Source: CAZMXS01 sp964570325
GTDB lineage: Bacteria > Verrucomicrobiota > Kiritimatiellia > CAIQIC01 > CAZMXS01
Length of the DNA: 49,032 nt
Reading direction: 5' to 3'
NCBI GenBank assembly: GCA_964570325.1
Contig: CAZMXS010000033.1
Span: 1 to 49,032 of the forward strand
Shown here: positions 16,160 through 24,575 of the stretch, in pieces
How positions within the stretch are numbered: position 1 is the stretch's first letter
How the letters are laid out: each line of letters starts with the position of its first letter
Translations under genes and position numbers: made by a program
The notes under the pieces: model-generated
Database searches by the model: none
What the model saw: only the letters and a program-made list of their open reading frames with translations
Told to the model about the DNA's origin: nothing

Positions 16160-17356
16160 CTAATCACCACCCCCGGCGCTCCGCGCGCCCAGCACCGCCT
16201 GATAGACAGCGGCCAGACGTTCAATCATGGTGTCCTCGTCAAACTCGGGGTACACGCTGGCCGCGGCGCGCGCGCCCATTTCCCGGCACTGCTCCAGATT
16301 GCCCGCGGCGCGCGCCATGGCTTTGGCCAGCGCCTCGGGATTTTCCGGCTCCACCAGCCAGCCCGTCTCGCCCTCGCGGATAACCTGCGGCACGCCGCCG
16401 ACGCGCGGCCCGATCACCGGGCGCCCCGCGGCCATGGCCTCGATGAACACCCGGCCCATGCCCTCGTTGCGGCTGGCCAGCACGAAAATGTCGGCGGCGG
16501 CCAGCGCAGGCGTGACATCCTCGAGAAACCCGTCAAAGCGCACATTGGCGCTGATGCGCAGGTCCACGGCCATTTGTTCCAGTGTTGCGCGCTCGGGTCC
16601 CTCGCCGACAATCGCCAGGCAGGCCGGCCGGCCATGGAACCGGATGGCCGCCAGCGCGTGAAGCAGCAAATCGAAACCTTTGACCGGCTCCAACCGCCCG
16701 ATCGAGACAAACAACACCGCCTCCGGCGCAATGCCGTTGACGCGCCGGAACTCCATCCCCGCGGCCGCCGGCAAATTACGAAACCGCGCCAGCGGAATAC
16801 CGCTGGGAATGGTAACATACTGCCCGGGCCGGCCGATGCCTCGCGCCAGCGATTCCCGGGTCTCGGCATCGGTCAACGAAATGATCCGCGTCGCCCATGG
16901 CGCGGCCCGACGTTCCGCCCGGATGAACAGCCGGGTCAGCAGGCCGCCGAAATAGCCATAGAAAATATGCCCATGCGGGGTATGCACCGCCGGCACCCCC
17001 TGTTCATGCGCAACCCGCCGGCCCAGAATGCCGGCCTTCGAGGAGTGAGTGTGGATCAGATCGAACGAATGGGTCTTGAGCAGTTTGCGGATTTCCAGTA
17101 GGCTGAAAAAGTCCCTCCACGGCGAGGGATTGCGCACCAGGTTGCGCAGGTAGAAGCAGGGAATGCCGAGGCCCTTCAGGCGGCGGCCGATACCGCCATC
17201 CGGGTCGCGTGTGACGCCATAGGCGAGCGCCGTTTGAAAACCACGCTCGCGCAAGCGGTCCACGCTGACCAGCGTGTTGGTGGCCGAGCCCCCGGCATCC
17301 AAGCGGGTGATGATATGCAACACACGCGGTGCAGCCTGCTGACGGTTTTGATTCAT
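16160..17356 (-). CDS. Glycosyltransferase family 4
   Basis: 398-residue GT-B fold glycosyltransferase. N-terminal Rossmann half starts at VLHIITRLDAGGSATNT with the glycine-rich acceptor loop, then FDLIHTHSSKAGILGR and HTPHGHIFYG; the C-terminal donor half has VSIGRLEPVKGFDLLLHAL, AIVGEGPERATLE and the EX7E motif in SRNEGMGRVFIEAMAAG. Family members build lipopolysaccharide, exopolysaccharide or glycolipids; the acceptor cannot be read from the sequence. ATG 17356 is chosen for its fit to the family; its 5' end overlaps the divergent PHP gene's likely start by 42 bases. The frame stays open to 18718 but that is antisense to the PHP gene. Confidence 0.9.
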   Translation of the reverse strand: MNQNRQQAAPRVLHIITRLDAGGSATNTLVSVDRLRERGFQTALAYGVTRDPDGGIGRRLKGLGIPCFYLRNLVRNPSPWRDFFSLLEIRKLLKTHSFDLIHTHSSKAGILGRRVAHEQGVPAVHTPHGHIFYGYFGGLLTRLFIRAERRAAPWATRIISLTDAETRESLARGIGRPGQYVTIPSGIPLARFRNLPAAAGMEFRRVNGIAPEAVLFVSIGRLEPVKGFDLLLHALAAIRFHGRPACLAIVGEGPERATLEQMAVDLRISANVRFDGFLEDVTPALAAADIFVLASRNEGMGRVFIEAMAAGRPVIGPRVGGVPQVIREGETGWLVEPENPEALAKAMARAAGNLEQCREMGARAAASVYPEFDEDTMIERLAAVYQAVLGARSAGGGD

Positions 17357-18829
17357 GTTCTCTTGCTGTTCTGCGCCGGCCGGGCGTGGCTGATTCCGCC
17401 AACCGCCCGGGCCGAACCGGCCACTAATTCCGGAATGGCATCCTATCCTTGCGCCATTCATGTTCACAGCACTTTTTCCGGCGGGCGCTACACGCTGCCG
17501 GAATTGACCGCCGTGGCGCGCCGCTACGGCATTGCCGCCATCGTGCTCACCGACAGTCTGAACGTCAACATCCAGTACGGACTCCCGCCTTTCCGGCACA
17601 TCTGGTGGTACGCCCGCCATTTGCCATCCATCCTGACCGCCGATCCCGCCGATTACCTCGCGGCAATCCGCCGCGAGAACGCGCGCCAGCATGACGTGCT
17701 CTATCTGCCCGGCTTCGAAGTTTGCCCCCGCTACTACTGGACCGGGCGGCTTCGCGACAACAACCTGGTCTGCCACGACCACCAGCGCAACCTGGTGGTC
17801 ATCGGCGCGGCCACGCCCCGGCAAATGGCCGCCGTGCCGGAAGCCACGGGCTTCACCTGGCGGCGCCACGCGCCTTGGATCGTCGTCTCCCGCGCGCTGC
17901 TGGCGCTTTTCGGACTGGCCCTGCTCGCGCTGCTGTTCCTGCCCGGATTCCTCGCGCGCCGGTCGGCTTACTCGCGGCGCGAGTTGCGCCGCTCGGTGCT
18001 GGCCGGCGTGCTGGCGCCCGTGCTGCTCCTCATGGTGCTTTTTGAATGGGCCGCGCGCCGCTGGGCCGGCGGCGATATTTATGAACCGGATCCGACGCTC
18101 CAGACAGAGCAACGCGTGCTGGATGCGCTCGCGGCCGACGGACTGATCGCCTACTGGGCGCACCCGGAAGCCACCGATGACCACGATTTTCAATACCGCG
18201 GCCGCGGCTTCAAACTGCAGACCCGGCCCTATCCGGAAGTGCTGGAGCGCACGCGCGGCTATGCCGGCTTCGGCGGAGTTTATGAAGACCGCAACACGCT
18301 GACGGATCCGGGCGGCGCGTGGGACGCCGTGCTCATGGAACATCTGCAGGGGCAACGCGCCGCGCCCACCTGGTGCTTCGGCGAAATGCTGTATCATTAC
18401 GAGGGCCAGGCCGGCAAAAAAATGCGGAATGTGGAAACCGTAGTCTGGGCGCCGCGCCGAACCACGTCCGACCTGCTGGCCGCCCTGCGTCAGGGGCGGT
18501 TCTACGCCCGGCGCAACGCGGAGGATCAGTCGCTCGTCCTGGCCGATTGGCGCATCGCTCCCGTCGCGACCGCGACCGCCTGGCAGGTCAACCTGCGGGT
18601 GGAATCGGCGCGGGCCGGCGAACCGATCGCCGCCGTGCTGATCCGCAATGGTGCGGTCGCGGCCCGCACCCAAGGCGTCACGCCGCTCGAATGGAACTGG
18701 ACGGATGCCGCCGGGCACGCGGCCGCGCCGGCCTACTACCGCGTGATCGTCACCGGCGCGCCGCCGTTGAAAGCCGTCAGCAATCCGCTCTTCACCGGCC
18801 CCGACCGGGAAACGAAAGGCGGCGCATGA
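17315..18829 (+). CDS. Membrane-anchored PHP-domain protein
   Basis: 504 residues. An N-terminal hydrophobic segment (LLTVLIHVLLLFCAGRAW) is followed by a PHP-type N-terminal metal-binding block (CAIHVHSTFSGG, YGIAAIVLTDS), then two membrane helices (LLALFGLALLALLFLPGFL and VLAGVLAPVLLLMVLFEWAA), and a C-terminal half containing IAYWAHPEA and LLAALRQGRFYARRN, typical of the rest of a PHP phosphoesterase domain. The domain thus appears split by a membrane hairpin. Substrate unknown. The start is uncertain: ATG 17315 gives the signal anchor but overlaps the divergent glycosyltransferase; ATG 17435 would give a protein starting just before the PHP block. Its stop overlaps the histidine kinase start (ATGA), linking it to that signalling operon. 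Confidence 0.75.
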   Translation: MQHTRCSLLTVLIHVLLLFCAGRAWLIPPTARAEPATNSGMASYPCAIHVHSTFSGGRYTLPELTAVARRYGIAAIVLTDSLNVNIQYGLPPFRHIWWYARHLPSILTADPADYLAAIRRENARQHDVLYLPGFEVCPRYYWTGRLRDNNLVCHDHQRNLVVIGAATPRQMAAVPEATGFTWRRHAPWIVVSRALLALFGLALLALLFLPGFLARRSAYSRRELRRSVLAGVLAPVLLLMVLFEWAARRWAGGDIYEPDPTLQTEQRVLDALAADGLIAYWAHPEATDDHDFQYRGRGFKLQTRPYPEVLERTRGYAGFGGVYEDRNTLTDPGGAWDAVLMEHLQGQRAAPTWCFGEMLYHYEGQAGKKMRNVETVVWAPRRTTSDLLAALRQGRFYARRNAEDQSLVLADWRIAPVATATAWQVNLRVESARAGEPIAAVLIRNGAVAARTQGVTPLEWNWTDAAGHAAAPAYYRVIVTGAPPLKAVSNPLFTGPDRETKGGA

Positions 18830-21800
18830 TGCTGGACTTCCTTGACGGCCAGGTGGACTTCATCCACTTCGTCACGGGAATGCTCTTTATCCTGCTGGCG
18901 GCCGCCTGCCGCATGCTCCGGCGCGCGCCCGACGGCCGTTTGTTTTGGCGTCCGCTCGAATGGGCGGCGCTGGCGCTGGCCGGTGAGGCGGTGCTTAACG
19001 TGCTCGTTTTCGGCTTGGGCGAGCACCCCTACTGGCATTTCCTGCGGGGCTTGTTGCAAATCGGGAGCGTGCTGCTGCTGGTCGAATTCGGGCGCGCCGG
19101 CACGGCGGCCGCTGGCGGCCGCGCGCCCGGACCCTGGATTTACCTGCCGCTGCCGGCGCTGGCGCTGGCCGGCGCGCCCGGCGGCCTGGGCAGCATGACC
19201 ACCATCTTGCTCGGCAGCGCGGGCTTGGCGGGCGGACTTTGGGCCCCGCTCGTCCTCTGGCGCCTGCCACGGCCACCGAGCGCCATGAGCGAATTCCGGA
19301 ATCCCCTTACGCTGGCCGCCGCGGGCCTGGCCATCCTGGGCCTCCAGCATTTCGGCCGCCTGTTGTTGTTCCTGTTCCCCTGGGTGATCGGAAGCGCCAT
19401 CCCCTCATCCGGCGCCTTTCCTGCTCTGTTAGCATGCCTGCCCGCCCTGCTGACCACGATCGGCTTATGGGATTGTTACTTGCGAAACCGACCGGGCGCG
19501 CCAACAGGCGAGCATCCGGGCGCGGAACTGACGCGCCGCCGGATGGCGCTGGCGCTGGCGGTCTTGCTGCTTGGCGGCTGGATTGTCACCTGGCTCGCCG
19601 GCCGCGCCACCGAGCAAGAAATGCGCGATTACGCGCAGACGCGCACACAGATGGCGGCCGCCGCCATTGACCCCGAACGCGCCCGCCGCCTCACCGGCAC
19701 TCCCGCGGATGAAGCCAGCCCCGACTATTCCTTTATCCGCGAACAGCTCACGGCCATGCAACGGGCCAACCGCGACATCCGCTTCATCTATCTTTATGGC
19801 GCCCACGCCGATCGGCTTTTCAACTATGTGTCCGCGCGCGGGGCGCGGCCGGCCGACGAGGTGGGTCCCGGCGAATTGTATGAGGCCATCACCCCTGAAG
19901 AGCGCGATTTTCTCGAAACGGGACGCGAATACGTCACCGAACCCTACCACGACAAGTGGGGCGTGTGGATTTCGCCGGCCACGCCGGTGCTGCGGGAAAC
20001 GCCGGGCGGCCGCGTGACCATGGCGCTCGGGTTGGATCTGGATGCGCATGATTGGCAGCGGAGAATTTTCCGGCGGCGCCTGAACCCGATCATGGGCACG
20101 TTGCTGGTCGGCTTGCTGCTGGTCGGCTTCTTCATCAACCAGCAAGAGACCCGCGAGTTCACCGTCCGGATCAGCGCCTCCGAACAACGTTACCGCGGCC
20201 TGCTCGCCTCGCAATCCGAGTTGATCTTCCGCATCACGCCCGAGGGTCGGTTCACTTTCACCAACGACGCCTTCCAGCAGGCGTTGGGTATTACCGGCGA
20301 AAAAATCACCGGGCAGCCCTGTGCGCCCTGGCTGTTCACCGCCGATGAGCCGGCCCTCCAACAAGCCATTCAGAAGATCGGCGCGCCACCTCACCGCGCG
20401 CGCGTGGAGCAACGGATGCTCATGTCCGGCGAATGGCGCTGGGTGGAATGGGAAATCCACGGCATCCGCGACGAGCAGGGCCGTTTGGTCGAAATTCAGG
20501 GCGCCGGCCGCGACACCACCGCGCGCCGCCGCGCACAGGAGGAACTGCAGGAGAGCCGGGATCTGTTCGACGCATTCATGCAGCACATGCCGGCCACCGT
20601 TTTTCTCAAGGATGCCCAAGGCCGCACCCTTTATGTTAACGAAACCTTCCGGCGTCTGTTCGGCGATATTGCGATCGGCAAGTCCGTGCTGGATATGAAG
20701 AGCATTCCGCCGGAGATCGCGCTCAAGATGGCGGAGGATGACCGGCGCACGATGGAACAGGGGCAGTTGCAGGTTGAGGAACAGCTCACCGACATCACCG
20801 GCGCGCCGCGCGTGTTCACCACGCACAAGTTTGCCGTGCCGCGCGCGGGCAAGCCGCCGATCTTGGGCGGTATCGCGTTCGAGGTCACCAACCTCCGGCG
20901 CGCCGAGGCCGAGTTACGCGCGAGCGAACAAAATTTCCGCGATTTTTTCAACCGTGTCGAAGACCTCATCTTTGTTCTGGACGAAGCGGGCCGCATCGTC
21001 CAGACGAATGAAACCATCTTGCACCGACTCGGATTCGCCGCGGCCGACATGGAAGGCCGGCCGGCGCTTGACTTTTACCCGGCGGGTCGCCGCGCGGAGG
21101 CCGAGCGCGCCTTGCGCGAAATCCTGGCCGGGCGCGCCCAGGAAAGCTCACTGCCGCTGGCCACCCGCGACGGCCGGCTGATCCCGGTCGCAACCCGCAT
21201 AATTCGCGGGAGGTGGAGCGGCCGCGATGTGTTTTTCGCCGTATCCCAGGATCTCACCCAAATCAAGGAGTCCGAAGAAAAGTTCGCCAAGGCTTTCCAC
21301 GCCAATGCCGCCCTGATGGCCATCAGCACCCTGGACGAGGGCCGTTTGATCGAGGTCAACGAGGCGTTCCTCAACACCCTGGGCTACCGGCGCGAGGAGG
21401 TCATCGGGCGCACCTCGATTGAGTTGGGCATCTTCGTGGAATCCAGCCAGCGGGAAGCGATTCTCAGCGCGCTCCGCCGACATGGCCACGCGCGCGATGT
21501 GGACGTTGCCGTCCGCGCCAAATCGGGGGTCATTCGCCATGGCACCTTCGCCGCCGACAGCATCGACTTGCATGGCACACGCTGCCTGCTCACGGTCATG
21601 CTCGACATCACCGCGCGCAAGCAGGCGGAAGTGGATTTGCGGCGCGCCAAGGAGGCCGCCGAAGCGGCCAACCAGGAGCTTGGGCAGGCGATTGCAAAAG
21701 CCAACCAACTGGCCCTGCAGGCCGAAGCCGCCAGCACCGCCAAGAGCGATTTCCTGGCCAATATGAGCCACGAAATACGCACGCCGATGAACGGCATCAT

Positions 21801-23793
21801 CGGCATGTCCGGCTTGCTGCTGGACACGGCGCTGACGGCCGAGCAGCGCGAATACGCCGAATCCATCCGCAACAGCGCGAATGCCCTGCTGGGCATCATC
21901 AACGACATCCTGGATTTTTCGAAAATTGAGTCCGGCAAGCTGGAACTGGAAACCATGACGTTTGATCTCCAGGCCGAGCTTGACGATGTCCTCGATCTCT
22001 TCGCCGTGCCGGCCCACGACAAGGGGCTGGAGTTCGCCTGCGTCGTGGAACCCGATGTGCCCACCGCGTTGGAGGGCGACCCCGGCCGCCTGCGCCAGAT
22101 ACTGGTCAACCTGATCGGCAACGCGATCAAGTTCACCCACGGCGGAGAGATCGCGCTGCATGTCGGCCGAACCCGCCAGGCCGACCCGGCAACCTGGCTG
22201 CGTTTCGAGGTGCGCGACACCGGCATCGGCATCCCGCCCGAGAAACTCGCGCACCTGTTTCAACCGTTCACGCAGGTGGACGCCTCGACCACGCGCAAGT
22301 ACGGCGGCACCGGACTGGGCCTCTCGATTTGCAAGCGGCTGGTGGAAATGATGGGCGGTGAAATCGGCGTCACGAGCCAGGTCGCCGCAGGCTCCACATT
22401 CTGGTTTACGGCGCGTTTTCAGATTCCGGCCGCCCTGCCCAGCCACCGGGCGGAGCGCGAGGCGCATGGCGGCCGCCTGTTGGCGCTCATTCCGCGCGGG
22501 GCCGGGGTTCAGGCGCTGGAGACAATGTTGGCGGATTGGCATGGCCAAGTTGACATCACCCATGAACCGGCCGCCGCGCTGGCCCGCTTGTCCGCCGCCG
22601 CCGCCGCCGGCGCCCACTATCATTTCGTGCTGGCGGATCTCACCGTCCCGGAGTTGAACCCCGAGGTGTTTGCGCTCGCCGTGGCGGCCGATCCGGCCTG
22701 GCGCGCGCCGGAATTGATTGCGCTGGTAACCACGGGCAGCCGGGCGGACGTGGCGCGCCTGGAAGCGGCCGGATATTTTGTCGTACTGCGGAAACCCCTG
22801 AAGAAAAGGCATTTACTGGCCGCCTTGCAACGCGGAATCGCAACTCGTTCGCGGGCGGCGGGCGTCGCACCGGTCGCGGCCCCGGAATTGCGGCGGCGGG
22901 TCCGCGTGCTGGTGGCCGAGGACAATATTGTCAATCAACGCATCGCGGTGAAAATGCTCGAGAAATTGGGCTGCGCCGCGGACGCGGTCGCCAATGGCAT
23001 GGAAGCGGTCCGGGCGTTTGAATCCATCCCCTATGACCTGGTTCTAATGGATGTACAGATGCCGGAAATGGACGGGCTTGAAGCCACGCGCCAGATCCGG
23101 GCCTACGAGGGCTTGCGCCGGACGGAAGCTGGAGCGCGCGCGGAGTCGGCCAATGGACGGGAGGCGGCGAGCCATCATCAGCCGTCGGCGGCCCCGGATC
23201 AAAGCGCGAACCCGCCGCTACCGGCAGTCGCCGCCGCTTCGGACGTCAAGGCCCGCGCAACCGCGCGCATCCCCATCATCGCGATGACCGCGCACGTGCT
23301 GCCCGAAGATCGGGCGCAGTGCCTGGCCGCCGGCATGGACGACTACATCTCCAAACCGATCCAGAACCGGGAGTTGAGCGAAACCCTGCTACGCTGGATC
23401 CGGTTGCCGACCCCGGGCGCAACCGGCCCGGCGCGCCCACCCGATCCGGCGGCGGATGCGATTTTCGACCAGTCCGCCCTCCTCGCACGCATGAATGGCG
23501 ACGAAGCGGACATGCGGGAAATGATTGCACTTTTCATGGGTGATACGCCCGGCCGCATGGCGGAATTGCGCGCGGCCGCCGGAGGCCGCGACCCGGCCCC
23601 GGTGATCCGGCTGGCCCATACCCTGAAGGGGGCGGCCGGCAATGTGGGCGCGCGCGCCCTCCAGCAGGCGGCGCTGGCCATTGAACAAGCGGCTCGCGCC
23701 GGTGAAATGGAAACCGTCCGCGCCGGCATGGAGCGCGCGGAACACGAGTATCAACGGTTACAGGCCCGGCTGGCCGAACTGGGGATGGGCTGA
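18826..23793 (+). CDS. Hybrid sensor histidine kinase with four PAS, two REC and HPt domains
   Basis: 1655 residues. Residues 1-235 contain several hydrophobic helices; a further helix at about 239-260 and one at about 419-440 flank an extracytoplasmic sensor region. Four PAS domains follow (about 452-570, 578-695, 699-815, 815-932), then the DHp domain with phospho-accepting H982 in MSHEIRTPMNG, HATPase (LVNLIGNAIKFTHGG, DTGIGIPPE, YGGTGLGLSI), a degenerate receiver (about 1212-1338) lacking the N-terminal acidic pair, a canonical receiver with D1409 in LVLMDVQMPEMDG, and an HPt domain with H1598 in AHTLKGAAG. The second receiver carries a low-complexity insert of about 55 residues (around 1425-1479). 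ATG 18826 follows AAAGG and overlaps the PHP stop; the open frame upstream to 18319 is inside that gene. Confidence 0.93.
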   Translation: MMLDFLDGQVDFIHFVTGMLFILLAAACRMLRRAPDGRLFWRPLEWAALALAGEAVLNVLVFGLGEHPYWHFLRGLLQIGSVLLLVEFGRAGTAAAGGRAPGPWIYLPLPALALAGAPGGLGSMTTILLGSAGLAGGLWAPLVLWRLPRPPSAMSEFRNPLTLAAAGLAILGLQHFGRLLLFLFPWVIGSAIPSSGAFPALLACLPALLTTIGLWDCYLRNRPGAPTGEHPGAELTRRRMALALAVLLLGGWIVTWLAGRATEQEMRDYAQTRTQMAAAAIDPERARRLTGTPADEASPDYSFIREQLTAMQRANRDIRFIYLYGAHADRLFNYVSARGARPADEVGPGELYEAITPEERDFLETGREYVTEPYHDKWGVWISPATPVLRETPGGRVTMALGLDLDAHDWQRRIFRRRLNPIMGTLLVGLLLVGFFINQQETREFTVRISASEQRYRGLLASQSELIFRITPEGRFTFTNDAFQQALGITGEKITGQPCAPWLFTADEPALQQAIQKIGAPPHRARVEQRMLMSGEWRWVEWEIHGIRDEQGRLVEIQGAGRDTTARRRAQEELQESRDLFDAFMQHMPATVFLKDAQGRTLYVNETFRRLFGDIAIGKSVLDMKSIPPEIALKMAEDDRRTMEQGQLQVEEQLTDITGAPRVFTTHKFAVPRAGKPPILGGIAFEVTNLRRAEAELRASEQNFRDFFNRVEDLIFVLDEAGRIVQTNETILHRLGFAAADMEGRPALDFYPAGRRAEAERALREILAGRAQESSLPLATRDGRLIPVATRIIRGRWSGRDVFFAVSQDLTQIKESEEKFAKAFHANAALMAISTLDEGRLIEVNEAFLNTLGYRREEVIGRTSIELGIFVESSQREAILSALRRHGHARDVDVAVRAKSGVIRHGTFAADSIDLHGTRCLLTVMLDITARKQAEVDLRRAKEAAEAANQELGQAIAKANQLALQAEAASTAKSDFLANMSHEIRTPMNGIIGMSGLLLDTALTAEQREYAESIRNSANALLGIINDILDFSKIESGKLELETMTFDLQAELDDVLDLFAVPAHDKGLEFACVVEPDVPTALEGDPGRLRQILVNLIGNAIKFTHGGEIALHVGRTRQADPATWLRFEVRDTGIGIPPEKLAHLFQPFTQVDASTTRKYGGTGLGLSICKRLVEMMGGEIGVTSQVAAGSTFWFTARFQIPAALPSHRAEREAHGGRLLALIPRGAGVQALETMLADWHGQVDITHEPAAALARLSAAAAAGAHYHFVLADLTVPELNPEVFALAVAADPAWRAPELIALVTTGSRADVARLEAAGYFVVLRKPLKKRHLLAALQRGIATRSRAAGVAPVAAPELRRRVRVLVAEDNIVNQRIAVKMLEKLGCAADAVANGMEAVRAFESIPYDLVLMDVQMPEMDGLEATRQIRAYEGLRRTEAGARAESANGREAASHHQPSAAPDQSANPPLPAVAAASDVKARATARIPIIAMTAHVLPEDRAQCLAAGMDDYISKPIQNRELSETLLRWIRLPTPGATGPARPPDPAADAIFDQSALLARMNGDEADMREMIALFMGDTPGRMAELRAAAGGRDPAPVIRLAHTLKGAAGNVGARALQQAALAIEQAARAGEMETVRAGMERAEHEYQRLQARLAELGMG

Positions 23794-23810
23794 CAACGGA
23801 GGGAACGAAA

Positions 23811-24491
23811 ATGGCGCGCATCCTGATCGCGGAAGACGATCTGACATCCCGAAAGATGCTCGAACGGATCCTGTTCAAATGGGGTTACGAGGTGATCGCC
23901 GTCAGCGACGGCGCCCAGGCTTGGGAATGGCTCCAGCGCGAAGACGCGCCCCGCCTGGTCATTCTCGACTGGATGATGCCGGGCCTGGACGGAGCGGATG
24001 TCTGCCGCAAAGTCCGCGCGCAAAACACGCCCACACCGCCCTACATCATCATGTTAACCACGCTCAGCAGCAAGAAAGACATCGTCGCGGGATTGCAAGC
24101 CGGCGCCAGCGATTATCTCGGCAAACCGTTCGACAACGACGAACTGCGCGCGCGAATCGAAGTCGGCGAACGCGTGCTCCGGCTGCAGCGCGCGCTGGCG
24201 GAACGGGTCCAGGAATTGCAGGAAGCCCTGGACCATATCAAGACCCTTCAGGGCATTCTGCCGATCTGCTCCTACTGCAAGAAAATCCGCGACGACCAGA
24301 ACTATTGGCAGCAGGTGGAGAGTTACATTGCCCAACACGCCAACGTGGAATTCAGCCACTCGTTCTGTCCCGAATGCTACGAGAAATACATCAAGCCACA
24401 ATTGGACCGGATGGGCCAGGATACGCATCACGGAGAGACCCCGGCGGCGGCGCCCCCCACACCCACCGCGAATCCGCCGCCGGCCTCTTGA
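23811..24491 (+). CDS. Response regulator with C-terminal four-cysteine module
   Basis: 226 residues. The N-terminal receiver (1-125) has the acidic pair in ILIAEDDLTSR, phospho-acceptor D53 in LVILDWMMPG and Lys in YLGKPFD. A short coiled coil (about 126-150) leads to a compact module with C153-x2-C156 (LPICSYCKKIRDD) and C186-x2-C189 (FSHSFCPEC), then a Pro/Ala-rich tail. There is no DNA-binding domain. The same module, with identical cysteine spacing, ends the HAMP sensor at 45290-46369; it is seen in many signalling proteins but its role is not established, metal binding being likely. The gene follows the hybrid kinase by 17 bases with GGAGGG upstream, so it is probably that kinase's partner. 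Confidence 0.9.
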   Translation: MARILIAEDDLTSRKMLERILFKWGYEVIAVSDGAQAWEWLQREDAPRLVILDWMMPGLDGADVCRKVRAQNTPTPPYIIMLTTLSSKKDIVAGLQAGASDYLGKPFDNDELRARIEVGERVLRLQRALAERVQELQEALDHIKTLQGILPICSYCKKIRDDQNYWQQVESYIAQHANVEFSHSFCPECYEKYIKPQLDRMGQDTHHGETPAAAPPTPTANPPPAS

Positions 24492-24529
24492 CCGTGGCCG
24501 CCGCACGGCTGCGGGGTTGTCGCTTGGGT

Positions 24530-24557
24530 TTGACACTACGGCCGCTTGCTCTAACAT
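24530..24557 (+). promoter_or_regulatory. Strong candidate sigma70-type promoter
   Basis: A perfect -35 TTGACA (24530-24535), 16-base spacer and TAACAT (24552-24557). The ATG of the radical SAM gene follows 18 bases after the -10 element, so the leader would be about 12 bases. This is the best promoter match in the window and marks the start of the glycan-type operon. Confidence 0.6.
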
Positions 24558-24575
24558 CGGCCCGCACAGACACCC

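Noticed and set aside
16160..18718. 852-codon open frame extending the glycosyltransferase upstream
   Set aside because: The family similarity begins at 17356; the upstream part is antisense to the PHP gene and shows no domain.
21148..22812. Open frame of 554 codons on the minus strand inside the hybrid kinase
   Set aside because: Antisense to PAS, DHp and HATPase motifs on the plus strand; no recognisable protein.
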